Part shown: positions 53,126 to 63,339 of the stretch, one piece after another
Position numbering within the stretch: the first letter of the stretch is position 1
Layout: the number at the start of each line of letters is the position of its first letter
Assembly (NCBI GenBank): GCA_017540605.1
Contig: JAFYAS010000026.1
Span: 62,001 to 126,000 of the forward strand
Origin: Lachnospiraceae bacterium
GTDB lineage: Bacteria > Bacillota > Clostridia > Lachnospirales > Lachnospiraceae
Length of the DNA: 64,000 bases
Reading direction: 5' to 3'
Program-made: the position numbers and the translations under genes
Notes under the pieces: generated by a model
Seen by the model: the letters and a program-made list of their open reading frames with translations, nothing else
The model's database searches: none
What the model was told of the DNA's origin: nothing

Positions 53126-53162
53126 GCAAAATGCCGATTGGTATTACCAACCGACACTTTGC
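53126..53162 (-). terminator. Terminator of the cdsA-polC operon
   Basis: An 18-bp stem including four G-U pairs and a 1-base centre (a real loop of 3-5), 30 bases after the polC stop; it is followed by ATTATTAAAATT rather than a pure T-run. Confidence 0.65.
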
Positions 53163-53191
53163 ACATAAATTCATCTATATTTTATTCAATA

Positions 53192-56100
53192 TTACTGCCC
53201 ATTTAAAAGAGCAAAGAAATCATATTGCGGAGTATCCTGCATATCACCAAGAAGCCCAAGCTCATCAAGCTTTTTGATAGTGGTATTTCCAAGCTTTGCT
53301 CTGGTATTCAGTTCCTCCTTACAATAGAACTCTCCTTCCTTTGCTGCAGCCATAAGCTGCTCGGCAGCCTTGCCTCCAAGACCCTCTACGGTGGAAAGAG
53401 CCGGCATGATCTTACCGTCTATGATAAGGAATCTCTCAGCATCAGCTCTATAAATATCTATGGGCATAAATTCTATTCCTCTGGCATACATCTCCTGAAC
53501 TATACGAAGATCACGAAGGGTATCAAGATCAACAGCCGCAGGCTTTTCCATCTCTCTGATCTTTTTTATCTCTTCCGCTGCTATCTCAGGTCCTAAACAC
53601 ATTTTCTCGTAGTTGAAGGCCTTGGCTCTGATACTGAAAAATGCCGTATAATATGCTAAAGGATGATATACCTTGAACCAGGCAACTCTCCAAGCCATCA
53701 TAACATAGGCTACAGCATGTGCTTTGGGGAACATGTATTTTATCTTCTCACAGGACCAAATGTACCAGTCGGGAACATCATGTTTTTCCATCTCGGCTCG
53801 CCACTCAGGCCATTTGTCGCATTTTCCCTTGGCTACCATACCCTTTCTCACTGCCTCCATGATCTTGAAGGCCATATTGGCTTCAAGGCCCTTGTTTATC
53901 AGATATACCATGATATCATCACGGCAGCAGATAGCCCCGGAAAGCTCTGTCTTACCTTCCTTGATAAGGGTTTCTGCATTGCCTAGCCATACATCTGTAC
54001 CATGGGCAAGACCTGCTATTCTGGCAAGGTCGGAAAAATTCTTTGGGTTGGTATCGATAAGCATCTGCATAGCGAAATCTGTACCGAACTCCGGAACTCC
54101 AAGACAGCCGAGCTTGGTTCCTCCTATATCATCGGGGGTTATACCAAGTGATTCTGTATTGTGAAACAATGCCATAACCTTCTTGTCATCAAGTGGAATG
54201 GTCTTTGCATCCACTCCCGTAAGATCCTCAAGCCTTCTGATCATGGTAGGATCTGCATGGCCGAGAATATCAAGCTTTAACAGATTGTGGTCAATGGAGT
54301 GATACTCAAAATGTGTGGTAATGATACCACAATCCACATCATTTGCAGGATGCTGGATAGGGGTAAAGGGATATATCTCTTCATTTCTGGGAAGCACGAT
54401 CATACCACCGGGATGCTGACCTGTGGTTCTCTTGGTAAAGAGACAGCCCGCCGAGAGTCTTTCCACCTCACATCTTCTCTTTGTGATCTCTCTTTGCTCA
54501 AGATATTTTAAGGTGAAGCCATAGGCTGTCTTTTCTGCCACAGTACCTATGGTTCCGGCTCTGAATGCATGCCCCTTTCCAAAAAGCTCTTCCGTATAGG
54601 CATGTGCATGAGGCTGATCCTCACTTGAGAAATTCAAGTCTATATCAGGCTCCTTATCTCCATTAAATCCTAGGAAGGTTTCAAAGGGAATATCATGCCC
54701 TTCCTTTATAAGCTTATGACCGCAATTGGGACAATTCTTATCCTCCATATCACAGCCTGAGTTACCGTTTGATGCATGATTCTTTACATATTCGGAATCA
54801 AAGTCCACATAATGACACTCAGGACATATATAATGAGCATGGAGGGAATTAACCTCAGTAATACCTGCCATACAAGCCACAAAGGAAGAACCCACCGAAC
54901 CTCTTGATCCTACCATATATCCATCGGCATTGGACTTCCAAACAAGTTTTTGTGCAATGATATAAAGCACCGCAAAACCGTTGCTGATGATGGAATTGAG
55001 TTCCTTTTCAAGTCGGTTCTCAACGATTTCCGGAAGATTCGGTCCATATATCTCGTGAGCCTTGTCATAGCATATTCTTCGAAGCTCCTCGTCTGAATTC
55101 TCTATGACAGGCGGGCATTTGTCGGGTCTTACAGGTGAAGTATATTCGATCATATCAGCAATGGCATTGGTGTTGTCTATAACAACCTCCTTTGCCTTCT
55201 TTGCCCCAAGGTAATCAAATTCCTGAAGCATCTCTTCTGTAGTCCTAAAATACAGTGGACTCTGCTCATCCACTTCTTTTTGCTTGAAGCCGTTACCGGT
55301 CATAATGATCTTTCTGTATATCTCATCCTCAGGATCTATAAAATGCACGTCACAGGTTGCAACACACATCTTTCCGCTATCATCAGCAAGCCTTATGATC
55401 TCTTTATTGATCTCTCTTATATCATCCTCGCTTTTTATATCCGAGTATTTATCGGATTTTATCATAAATGCGTTGTTGCCAACCGGCTGTATCTCAAGAT
55501 AATCATAAAAGTCAACAATCCTTGATACCTCTTCATCAGCGGCACCATTAAGCAGCGCCTGAAAAAGCTCTCCTGCCTCACAGGCAGAACCGAGTATAAG
55601 TCCCTCCCGATACTTGTTGATCAAGCTCTTGGGTATAACAGGACGTTTCCTCGTAGTATTAAAATAATTAATATGTGATTCCGAAACAAGTCTATAAAGA
55701 TTGTATCTTCCGGTATCATTTTTAGCTAAGATAATACCGTGATACATCCTGGCTTTTTTTATCTTTTCAGGTGACGCATTACCCATTTTGTTGAGTCCGT
55801 CCAGGTCGAATATCTCCTGATTTTTAAGTATATCAAGTAGCTTTAAGAAAATGTGTGCTGTCGCCTCAGCATCATCAACTGCTCTGTGATGAAAGCCGGG
55901 ATCAACGGCAAAGAATTTACACAATCTGTCCAGTGTATATTTTCCAAGGTTGTGTACCAAAACCTGCGCCATAGTCATAGTATCGCAGACTGTAAAATCA
56001 TACGGAAGATCAAGCTCCTTGCAGTTATATTTAATAAAGCCTGTATCAAACTTGGCATTATGCGCTACCAAAACAGAGCCCTTACAAAACTCCAAAAACT

Positions 56101-57766
56101 TTGGAAGGACTATATCAACTGTATCAGCATTCGCAACCATAGTGTCAGTAATACTTGTGAGCTTTGTGATATTGTATGGTATAGGTCTTTCGGGATTGAT
56201 AAAGGTCGAGAATCTATCTACTATCTCCCCACCTGATATCTTTACGGCACCAATCTCAATGATCTTATTAAATCTTGGCTTGAATCCGGTGGTCTCGATA
56301 TCGAATACCACATAGCTGTCATCAAAGGTCTGCCCCATTGGCTTTGTTACCAGATCATTGAGATCATCTACAAAATAGCCCTCAAGTCCATATATGATCT
56401 TGAAGGGATCACCGGGCTTTACACAATGATTAGCAACAGGGAACGCCTGACATACTCCATGATCTGTAATGGCTATTGCCTTGTGCCCCCAGCTCTTTGC
56501 TCTTTTTATGATCTCGCCCACATCTACAACACTATCCATATCAGAATAGCCGGTATGCATATGAAGCTCTACACGCTTTTCAAAGCTGTCATCGGATCTC
56601 TTTGATCTAAAATCACTGATCTTCTTTATACCGTCTATACGACCAAAGGTAACATCATGGGCAAAATCATCATATTCGGGAATACCCTTTATCTTATAAA
56701 AACCTCCGACAAAAAGATCGGACTTGATAGCCACAGAATCCTCAGGAGAAACGAATATCTTACACATGATGGTATCGGTAAAGTCAGTCAGAGTAAATTC
56801 CATGATCACCTTACCGGTTTTTGTGGTATGCTCGTCCATTGTTCTGATCATACCCTTTATGACGCACTCGCCTATTCCTGCCTGTATATCACAGATATCA
56901 GCCAAAGTTCCCTCTACATTCTTACCAAAGAACACCTCAGGATCAACGGAAATACCGCGTTTAGAAAATGATCTCTTTTGGCCGTAACCGTTGTTCCTAT
57001 ATCCGTTTCCATTGCCTTCATTTCCCTGTTCGCTTCTGTTCTTGGCTGCTTCAACAACCTTGGCTTCGGTATCGGCAACCATCTGCTGATTCTTGGTAAG
57101 CTTCTTATCCTTTTTCTCAACACTTATCTCACCGTTTTCATTTACCGAAACCTCATTGTTTGCATTTTCCTCGGCTACGGCTTTAGACAATTCATCCATA
57201 GTCTTTGAGGTCTCAAGCTTCAGCTTATATTCCTTGGCATCACGAAGTGCCTGCTTTTGCTCCTCGGTATAATCAAAGCCGACCTTTATCTCCTTGGCAA
57301 AGCGCGTCTTAAATACACCCTCGATATAATCCTTGATATTTACGGATCTGCCCTTACTCAAAAAATCATCATTCATGGTAAGGGTCACGATATTATCATT
57401 CACAAACCACTCTGAATCCTCAACAAGCTGATAATCGATCATACTGGTCTCACGAAGCTCTAAAAGCATACTATCCTTATATGCATCAACAATAGCTTGC
57501 TCGTTGTAGATATCAGTAAGAACAAAGCGCTCATAAATGATGACAGATATTCTCTGAGCTTTGAAAAATCTTTCCTTAAGCTCCTCTTCCATTTTAAATA
57601 CAGCCCACTTTGGAATAATGGACTGCGAAACAATATAGACAGTCAAAGCCCTCTGAGAGCGCTTTAAGACTGCCCTTTCCACAAATACATTCTTATAAAA
57701 ATCCGCTATCTTATCCGTAGCGGTGAAACCGTCAAACACCTTGAAAAACAATTTATTATCGTCCAA
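53192..57766 (-). CDS. polC: DNA polymerase III PolC-type (Gram-positive replicative polymerase)
   Basis: 1,524 residues, slightly longer than the usual ~1,440. Order: N-terminal domain (1-~270), OB fold (~290-385), PHP part (HMHTGYSD near 401), inserted DEDDh proofreading exonuclease (VFDIETTG near 485 to HHRAVDDAEATAHIF), second PHP part, Cys4 zinc module (CPECHYVDF...CPNCGHKL near 980), polymerase catalytic Asp pair in EPDIDLNFSSEDQ (near 1,038), and a C-terminal helix-hairpin-helix region. Immediately before the OB fold is an Asn/Gly/Arg-rich flexible stretch (RSEQGNEGNGNGYRNNGYG), part of the extra length. Start codon is TTG, eight bases after AGGAG, and no ATG fits. It is the last gene of the operon, 32 bases after ispG. 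Confidence 0.97.
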   Translation of the reverse strand: MDDNKLFFKVFDGFTATDKIADFYKNVFVERAVLKRSQRALTVYIVSQSIIPKWAVFKMEEELKERFFKAQRISVIIYERFVLTDIYNEQAIVDAYKDSMLLELRETSMIDYQLVEDSEWFVNDNIVTLTMNDDFLSKGRSVNIKDYIEGVFKTRFAKEIKVGFDYTEEQKQALRDAKEYKLKLETSKTMDELSKAVAEENANNEVSVNENGEISVEKKDKKLTKNQQMVADTEAKVVEAAKNRSEQGNEGNGNGYRNNGYGQKRSFSKRGISVDPEVFFGKNVEGTLADICDIQAGIGECVIKGMIRTMDEHTTKTGKVIMEFTLTDFTDTIMCKIFVSPEDSVAIKSDLFVGGFYKIKGIPEYDDFAHDVTFGRIDGIKKISDFRSKRSDDSFEKRVELHMHTGYSDMDSVVDVGEIIKRAKSWGHKAIAITDHGVCQAFPVANHCVKPGDPFKIIYGLEGYFVDDLNDLVTKPMGQTFDDSYVVFDIETTGFKPRFNKIIEIGAVKISGGEIVDRFSTFINPERPIPYNITKLTSITDTMVANADTVDIVLPKFLEFCKGSVLVAHNAKFDTGFIKYNCKELDLPYDFTVCDTMTMAQVLVHNLGKYTLDRLCKFFAVDPGFHHRAVDDAEATAHIFLKLLDILKNQEIFDLDGLNKMGNASPEKIKKARMYHGIILAKNDTGRYNLYRLVSESHINYFNTTRKRPVIPKSLINKYREGLILGSACEAGELFQALLNGAADEEVSRIVDFYDYLEIQPVGNNAFMIKSDKYSDIKSEDDIREINKEIIRLADDSGKMCVATCDVHFIDPEDEIYRKIIMTGNGFKQKEVDEQSPLYFRTTEEMLQEFDYLGAKKAKEVVIDNTNAIADMIEYTSPVRPDKCPPVIENSDEELRRICYDKAHEIYGPNLPEIVENRLEKELNSIISNGFAVLYIIAQKLVWKSNADGYMVGSRGSVGSSFVACMAGITEVNSLHAHYICPECHYVDFDSEYVKNHASNGNSGCDMEDKNCPNCGHKLIKEGHDIPFETFLGFNGDKEPDIDLNFSSEDQPHAHAYTEELFGKGHAFRAGTIGTVAEKTAYGFTLKYLEQREITKRRCEVERLSAGCLFTKRTTGQHPGGMIVLPRNEEIYPFTPIQHPANDVDCGIITTHFEYHSIDHNLLKLDILGHADPTMIRRLEDLTGVDAKTIPLDDKKVMALFHNTESLGITPDDIGGTKLGCLGVPEFGTDFAMQMLIDTNPKNFSDLARIAGLAHGTDVWLGNAETLIKEGKTELSGAICCRDDIMVYLINKGLEANMAFKIMEAVRKGMVAKGKCDKWPEWRAEMEKHDVPDWYIWSCEKIKYMFPKAHAVAYVMMAWRVAWFKVYHPLAYYTAFFSIRAKAFNYEKMCLGPEIAAEEIKKIREMEKPAAVDLDTLRDLRIVQEMYARGIEFMPIDIYRADAERFLIIDGKIMPALSTVEGLGGKAAEQLMAAAKEGEFYCKEELNTRAKLGNTTIKKLDELGLLGDMQDTPQYDFFALLNGQ

Positions 57767-57798
57767 ATGATCAACTCCTAAAATTCACGTAAAATAAA

Positions 57799-58863
57799 TC
57801 ATACTCTGAGAGCATCAAGCTCAGACTTTAATGCATTTAAAAGCTCTGATTCCGGAAGTTTCTTTACTATCTCACCCTTTTTGATAAGAAGGCCCTCTCC
57901 CTTTCCGCCTGCAATACCAAGGTCTGCTTCCTTTGCTTCACCGGGACCATTTACTACACAGCCCATTACGGCTACCTTGATATTTAGATCCTCGTAGTCG
58001 GCAACCAGCTCCTCTACCCTGTTGGCAAGTCCGATAAGGTCTATTTCAGTTCTTCCACAGGTAGGACAGCTTACTACTTCAACACCTCCTGTACGAAGGC
58101 CGAGAGTTTTAAGAATAAGCTTTGCTGAAATGATCTCATTTACAGGATCACCTGTTAACGATACTCTGATCGTATCTCCTATTCCCTGACCAAGGATCAT
58201 ACCAAGACCAACTGATGATTTGATATTTCCTCGAAGAAGAGTTCCGGCCTCAGTAATACCCACATGAAGAGGATAATCAGTCTCCTTTACGATAAGCTCA
58301 TGAGCCTTTACGCACATAAGAACATCGGAGGATTTTATGCTGATCACCATCTGATCATAGCCAAGCTTTTCTATCATATTCACCTTGTCAAGAGCGCTCT
58401 CAACAAGGCCTTCTGCTGTAACACCATCATATTTTGCTACAAGCTCCTTTTCAAGAGAGCCTGAATTGACACCAACTCTTATAGGAACCTTGTGAGCCCT
58501 TGCGCAATCAACTACAGCCTTCACTCTATCCTCACCACCGATATTGCCGGGATTGATCCTGATCTTGTCCGCGCCATTCTCTATAGCTTCTATTGCAAGC
58601 TTATAATCAAAATGAATATCAGCCACCAAAGGAATATGTATCTGAGACTTAATATCCTTTATAGCCCTTGCTGCCTCAGAGGTATTGGCTGTACATCTGA
58701 TGATCTCACAGCCGGCTTTTTCAAGCTCAAGTATCTGCTTTACCGTAGCATCAACATCAGCAGTCTTTGTATTTGTCATAGACTGGATAAGGATGGGATT
58801 GCCACCGCCTATCACTCTGTCACCAATTTTAATTACTCTCGTATTATTGCGATAATCTCCCAT
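57799..58863 (-). CDS. ispG: 4-hydroxy-3-methylbut-2-en-1-yl diphosphate synthase (IspG/GcpE)
   Basis: 354 residues. Converts MEcPP to HMBPP in the MEP pathway, using a [4Fe-4S] cluster. ILIQSMTNTKTADV, LVADIHFDYKLA, KIRINPGNIG, PIRVGVNSGSLEK and HVGITEAGTLLRG are typical barrel motifs. The cluster site is VSCPTCGRTEID (two Cys) and MGCVVNGPGEAKEAD (third Cys plus Glu). Start at 58863 because AGGAG lies upstream at seven bases; the ATG at 58911 would overlap the rseP stop. It lies between rseP (19 bases) and polC, with dxr two genes upstream, linking two MEP enzymes in one transcript. Confidence 0.97.
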   Translation of the reverse strand: MGDYRNNTRVIKIGDRVIGGGNPILIQSMTNTKTADVDATVKQILELEKAGCEIIRCTANTSEAARAIKDIKSQIHIPLVADIHFDYKLAIEAIENGADKIRINPGNIGGEDRVKAVVDCARAHKVPIRVGVNSGSLEKELVAKYDGVTAEGLVESALDKVNMIEKLGYDQMVISIKSSDVLMCVKAHELIVKETDYPLHVGITEAGTLLRGNIKSSVGLGMILGQGIGDTIRVSLTGDPVNEIISAKLILKTLGLRTGGVEVVSCPTCGRTEIDLIGLANRVEELVADYEDLNIKVAVMGCVVNGPGEAKEADLGIAGGKGEGLLIKKGEIVKKLPESELLNALKSELDALRV

Positions 58864-58882
58864 GATCCTTCTCCTTGAAAAA

Positions 58883-59935
58883 CTACTTTTTGAAAACAAG
58901 TCTTGAAACATCCATCACCAAAACAAGCGCCATGAGTCCGTAAAGGAAAGCCATACCTGCCTGATTGATCTTTCCTTCAACCTCATCAGAAAGCTTCTTC
59001 TTAAAGATCAGCTCAATAAGAAGAAAGAACAACCTACCACCGTCAAGAGCCGGTATTGGTAAAAGATTCATAACACCTAAGTTAGCTGAAAGAAGTATGC
59101 AGAAATTGATGAGATTAACAACAACGTTGAGATTGTTTCCTGTTTCCTTTGCTTCCTCGATCACTGTATTCATGGTTGCGGATATGCCAACAGGACCTGA
59201 AAGCTGCTTTATGCTAACTCCACCGGTAATAAGCTGGTAAAGGCTTTGTATAGTTGTCTTTATCCAATATCTTACCTCTACGGCAGCATAACCGACTACA
59301 GTTAAAGGATTGGAGGTTTTTTGCCCTTTTCCCGCAATACCAAGCTGATAAGCTCCTGTCTCAAGCTTTTTGGGTGTCACTGAAAGCTTGATCCTCTCTC
59401 CGTTTCTGTTCAGGGTAAGCTCAATGGGACCATCACCCTTATAAAACTGCATGCTTACGGTGATCTCCTTGAAATTGTAGACACGACTTCCGTCAAAACG
59501 TTCAACCCTGTCTCCCGCAAGTATTCCTGCCTCTTCGGCAGCAGAATTCTCTGAAACAAAGCTTATTTCATTGGGTGTATAGCCTACAAGACAAACAAAG
59601 ACAACAGACATGATAAGCGCCAGTACAAAGTTCATAAATACACCGGCTACCACTACGATGATCCTGCGTAAAAGAGGAGCATTACCAAAGGCATCCGGTT
59701 CATCCGAAGCCTCGTCCTCACCTACCATAGCGCAATAGCCACCGATAGGAAGTGCTCTAAGCGAATACTGTGTGCCGTTTTTGTCGGTATGCCAAAGTAA
59801 AGGTCCCATACCTATGGAAAACTCAATAACTCCGATACCGCTTTTCTTAGCAGTGATAAAATGTCCGAATTCATGTATTGTGATACATACTCCAAACACA
59901 AAGATGATCATAATAAGATTGATCGCTAAACTCAT
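58883..59935 (-). CDS. rseP: RIP metalloprotease RseP (site-2 protease, M50)
   Basis: 350 residues. Intramembrane zinc protease that releases anti-sigma factors or clears signal peptides. TM1 bears HEFGHFITAK (HExxH at about 22-26); the second ligand motif is PALDGGRLFFLL near 300. A single PDZ domain lies between (~125-215: SAAEEAGILAGDRVERFDG). Four TM helices, as expected for the Gram-positive enzyme. AGAGGA precedes the ATG. Flanked by dxr (26 bases) and ispG. Confidence 0.95.
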   Translation of the reverse strand: MSLAINLIMIIFVFGVCITIHEFGHFITAKKSGIGVIEFSIGMGPLLWHTDKNGTQYSLRALPIGGYCAMVGEDEASDEPDAFGNAPLLRRIIVVVAGVFMNFVLALIMSVVFVCLVGYTPNEISFVSENSAAEEAGILAGDRVERFDGSRVYNFKEITVSMQFYKGDGPIELTLNRNGERIKLSVTPKKLETGAYQLGIAGKGQKTSNPLTVVGYAAVEVRYWIKTTIQSLYQLITGGVSIKQLSGPVGISATMNTVIEEAKETGNNLNVVVNLINFCILLSANLGVMNLLPIPALDGGRLFFLLIELIFKKKLSDEVEGKINQAGMAFLYGLMALVLVMDVSRLVFKK

Positions 59936-59961
59936 TGTTAATTCCTCTTTCTAAAATTAAT

Positions 59962-61098
59962 TTATTTTGAAAGTAAGTCATATACCCACTTTTCTGTTTC
60001 AAGTATATCTGATAACGAAGGATTCTTTATTACCTCGTGACTATCCATGGCTTTTTCAATCATGGAATATATGTCAAGAAAATGTATCTCTTTCCTTAAG
60101 AACTTCGCAACGGCAAATTCATTTGCTGCATTGAACACAGTAGGCATACTGCCTCCGGTACGACCTGCCATTATGGCAAGTGGAAGTCCTTTGAAGGTAT
60201 CCATATCAGGCTGCTCGAATTCAATAGACGAAAGGGTTTTGAAATCAAGCCTGTCACCGGGAAGGAATCTTCTCTCAGGATAATAAAGCGCATACTGGAT
60301 AGGAAGCTTCATATCGGGAGTTCCAAGCTGGGCAAGCACTGCTCCATCCTTGAATTCCACCATGGAATGAATGATGCTCTTCGGCTGAACAACCACCTGG
60401 ATATCATCAAAATCAACATCAAAAAGCCATCTTGCCTCCATCACCTCAAGTCCCTTATTTACAAGGGTTGATGAATCTATGGTTATCTTTGCTCCCATAG
60501 CCCAGTTGGGATGCTTTAGTGCATCCTCTACTGTAACCGACCTCAGATCCTCTGTCTTTTTGTGCCTAAAGGGTCCTCCCGATGCAGTGATCAAGAGCTT
60601 CGCTATCTCCTTATGCTCTGTTCCTCTGATACATTGGAATATCGCAGAATGCTCACTATCAACGGGAAGAATAGATACATTATGCTCCTTAGCCAAAGGC
60701 ATAATGATATGCCCTGCCGTAACAAGAGTTTCCTTGTTGGCAAGAGCTATATCCTTTCCTGCTTTTATTCCTTCAATAGTTGGTCTGATGCCGATCATTC
60801 CAACTATAGCAGTCACAAGTATCTCGCTATCAGGATGAGTAGCTAAAGCAATAAGCCCTTCCATACCACACATGATATCTACCTTGAGATCTCCGATCAG
60901 AGATTTGAGTTCAGGAATAAGCTTCTCATCACCTATGACAGCCAATGAAGGCTTGAATTCCTTTATCTGCTCCGCTAAAAGCTTTACATTTTTTCCGGCA
61001 GATAAGGCTACAACCTCTATATCTTTATTCTCTCTAACTATCTCAAGGGTCTGGGTACCTATAGATCCGGTAGAACCAAGTACAGCTATCTTTTTCAT
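59962..61098 (-). CDS. dxr: 1-deoxy-D-xylulose 5-phosphate reductoisomerase
   Basis: 378 residues. NADPH-dependent conversion of DXP to MEP, the committed step of the pathway. GSTGSIGTQTLEIV is the NADPH motif at the N-terminus; LANKETLV, PVDSEHSAIFQC, TASGGPFR, HPNWAMGAKITIDSSTLVNKG and LEVMEARWLFD are the metal and substrate loops. AGGAG overlaps the stop of the upstream gene, with 9 bases between the two frames, so translation is probably coupled. Confidence 0.97.
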   Translation of the reverse strand: MKKIAVLGSTGSIGTQTLEIVRENKDIEVVALSAGKNVKLLAEQIKEFKPSLAVIGDEKLIPELKSLIGDLKVDIMCGMEGLIALATHPDSEILVTAIVGMIGIRPTIEGIKAGKDIALANKETLVTAGHIIMPLAKEHNVSILPVDSEHSAIFQCIRGTEHKEIAKLLITASGGPFRHKKTEDLRSVTVEDALKHPNWAMGAKITIDSSTLVNKGLEVMEARWLFDVDFDDIQVVVQPKSIIHSMVEFKDGAVLAQLGTPDMKLPIQYALYYPERRFLPGDRLDFKTLSSIEFEQPDMDTFKGLPLAIMAGRTGGSMPTVFNAANEFAVAKFLRKEIHFLDIYSMIEKAMDSHEVIKNPSLSDILETEKWVYDLLSK

Positions 61099-61107
61099 AA
61101 TAATCTC

Positions 61108-63327
61108 CTATTGTCTGTTCTGCTTTTCCATATGATTGTAGATAGCACTTATTGCAAGGCACAACAATCCACTTACGAAAAAGCTCAATGCATGTCCAAG
61201 TGTATTTGAATATGTGATATCGATCATAACAAATTTTACTACGCATATCATAGTGAGGATAAGCCCATATATTCTAAGTGCGCGTAGCTTTAGCTTAAAG
61301 CCGATACCTATAAGAACAATAGCAAGTATCAAAGCACCCAAGCTAAAGGCAAATGCAGGGAAATCAAAAGCATTCAGAATACTCCATAAAAGTATGGTGA
61401 ACTTAACTCCCACATAGATATTGAATAATTCAACATCTGCTTCAAGCTGCTTTTTAGCACGTAGCATAAATAGTATAATGGCTAAAAGCACATATATTGC
61501 TTTCCTACCGGGTGAAAGCGATAATGAGTTCATACCATCAATAGCCAGATACATTAAGACGATATTTATAATACTTGAATTGATCTCAAATTCCTTCTCT
61601 TCCTCTCCATTTATTCCTCTTGAAAAAGGCGAAAATACGACGATAAGTTGAACTCCCGTCAGAGCCAAAAAAGTGATAAACTGAGTCTCCTTATAGGATA
61701 TATCAGGAAATCTGTCAATCGCTATGGAGATCACTACCATCAATACATAATAAAGGGCTATCTTAAATATCTTGTCATATTTCTTCTCATTATTGTACAT
61801 AAAAAATGTTGATGCAACAGCAAAGATCAACATAAGTATTATGATATTTAAGGGCCTTACATAAAGAGATCCAACATCTCCTTTAGGTGTATCCCAATAT
61901 ATAGTCTGCATATAGCAGGTTAAAAATGCAAAGCCAAGGGATACCATCTTATACATTCTGTTCTCACGAAGAAATCCTGCTATAACAAGGGGGATGGCAA
62001 TAGCCATTAAACCTACCTGTGTGCTTATAAAAGGCAGGCAGATTACTCCAAAGGCGGCGGTGATGATCAATATCACCTGCCAAAGCCCCGGCATGATATA
62101 GGCTTCAGTAAGGGTATAGCCAACCTTATATACTACATGATCAACAGCGATAAATGTCAAAACAGCAACGATAAGTATTGTTGCTGCCCCGGTGATCTGA
62201 TTTTTAATAACCAGCATCAAAAGCACCGCAGAGGTCGCACTATAAAGAGTTCCCCAAAAAGCCGGAAGAGTCTTTTTACTGTTATCAAGTCTAGTCAAGC
62301 TTATAAATGTCAAAACCAATAGATAAACAAATAAGATAATCGCCACTATAAGTATAGTATGATCTAATACGTTTAAACGATCCAAAGAAAAATTATGTAT
62401 GACTGCTGTGGAAATTGTCATCACAATAAGTGAACAGCAATTAAAAAAGCTTATGATATCATGCTCTTTTTCATCACGAAAATTCTTAATGATAAATGAA
62501 AGGCTGCCTGTGATAAAATATCCTGTAAGGATAAGCATTGTAGATGAAGATTTCTCAGAAACACATAAACCGGCTCCAAAGCAAACTGAGATAAAGAGTC
62601 CGACTCCACCTATAAATGTAAATAGAATCTGTTGCTTTTTAGAAAGCATCAAAACAAATGCAGCCCATAAAAGCAGCAATACATACAAGGTCAGTTTTCC
62701 GATCAGGTGAAAATATGTATTTGTTAAAAACAGGGAAATATATATACCTCCGACACCTATCGCAAGAATAGACATAAAGAAAGTATTCTTCGATTCACTC
62801 TCAAGCTTTAATAGTCCCACTGAAACAAATGCGACACTCACAAGATACATAAGTCCGAGCTTCATACCGTCTGAAAGCATAGGTATGATCAATGTTGCAA
62901 ATAGGATAAAGCTTATAAAGATAAGAACCGCCGCAGCGATTCCCATGAAATTCTTTCCAAAGGATACCTCTGAATCCTTTGATCCCGATACAGATTTTTT
63001 AGCTTTGGGAATATTGGCATATGTATTGCTTAAAACTGCTTCAGAAACAACATAAGGAGGTACCTCAGTAATGAAATCCTCTTTTTTGTTTACCTCAGGC
63101 ATGACAGCTTCAGCTTCCTTTATTACTTCAGGCTGCGCTTCGGGAGTAGCTAAAGACTCGGATTTTATAGAAACAGTTTCATCTGAATCCATTGTCTTAA
63201 GCATCTCAAGCTGTCCCTTTATGGAATCCATCTCCAAACAAAGGGCATTTAACTTGTTGTAGAATTGCTCCTGTCTTCTTTCAAGCTCTTCTATCTGCTC
63301 TTTAATGGTCTTGTTCTTTTCTTCCAT
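61108..63327 (-). CDS. Polytopic membrane protein with N-terminal coiled coil, DUF2339-like
   Basis: 739 residues. Residues ~1-50 form a charged coiled coil (EEKNKTIKEQIEELERRQEQF), followed by an acidic linker, then about 20 predicted TM helices through the C-terminus. This layout, with FGKNFMGIAAAVLIFISFILFA opening the membrane part, fits the DUF2339 type, a guess from architecture rather than a strong motif. Unusually it sits between cdsA (12 bases) and dxr (9 bases), where most Firmicutes have the two side by side. A GAAGGTG Shine-Dalgarno precedes the ATG. An envelope role is suggested only by context. Confidence 0.68.
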   Translation of the reverse strand: MEEKNKTIKEQIEELERRQEQFYNKLNALCLEMDSIKGQLEMLKTMDSDETVSIKSESLATPEAQPEVIKEAEAVMPEVNKKEDFITEVPPYVVSEAVLSNTYANIPKAKKSVSGSKDSEVSFGKNFMGIAAAVLIFISFILFATLIIPMLSDGMKLGLMYLVSVAFVSVGLLKLESESKNTFFMSILAIGVGGIYISLFLTNTYFHLIGKLTLYVLLLLWAAFVLMLSKKQQILFTFIGGVGLFISVCFGAGLCVSEKSSSTMLILTGYFITGSLSFIIKNFRDEKEHDIISFFNCCSLIVMTISTAVIHNFSLDRLNVLDHTILIVAIILFVYLLVLTFISLTRLDNSKKTLPAFWGTLYSATSAVLLMLVIKNQITGAATILIVAVLTFIAVDHVVYKVGYTLTEAYIMPGLWQVILIITAAFGVICLPFISTQVGLMAIAIPLVIAGFLRENRMYKMVSLGFAFLTCYMQTIYWDTPKGDVGSLYVRPLNIIILMLIFAVASTFFMYNNEKKYDKIFKIALYYVLMVVISIAIDRFPDISYKETQFITFLALTGVQLIVVFSPFSRGINGEEEKEFEINSSIINIVLMYLAIDGMNSLSLSPGRKAIYVLLAIILFMLRAKKQLEADVELFNIYVGVKFTILLWSILNAFDFPAFAFSLGALILAIVLIGIGFKLKLRALRIYGLILTMICVVKFVMIDITYSNTLGHALSFFVSGLLCLAISAIYNHMEKQNRQ

Positions 63328-63339
63328 TCAATACACCTT

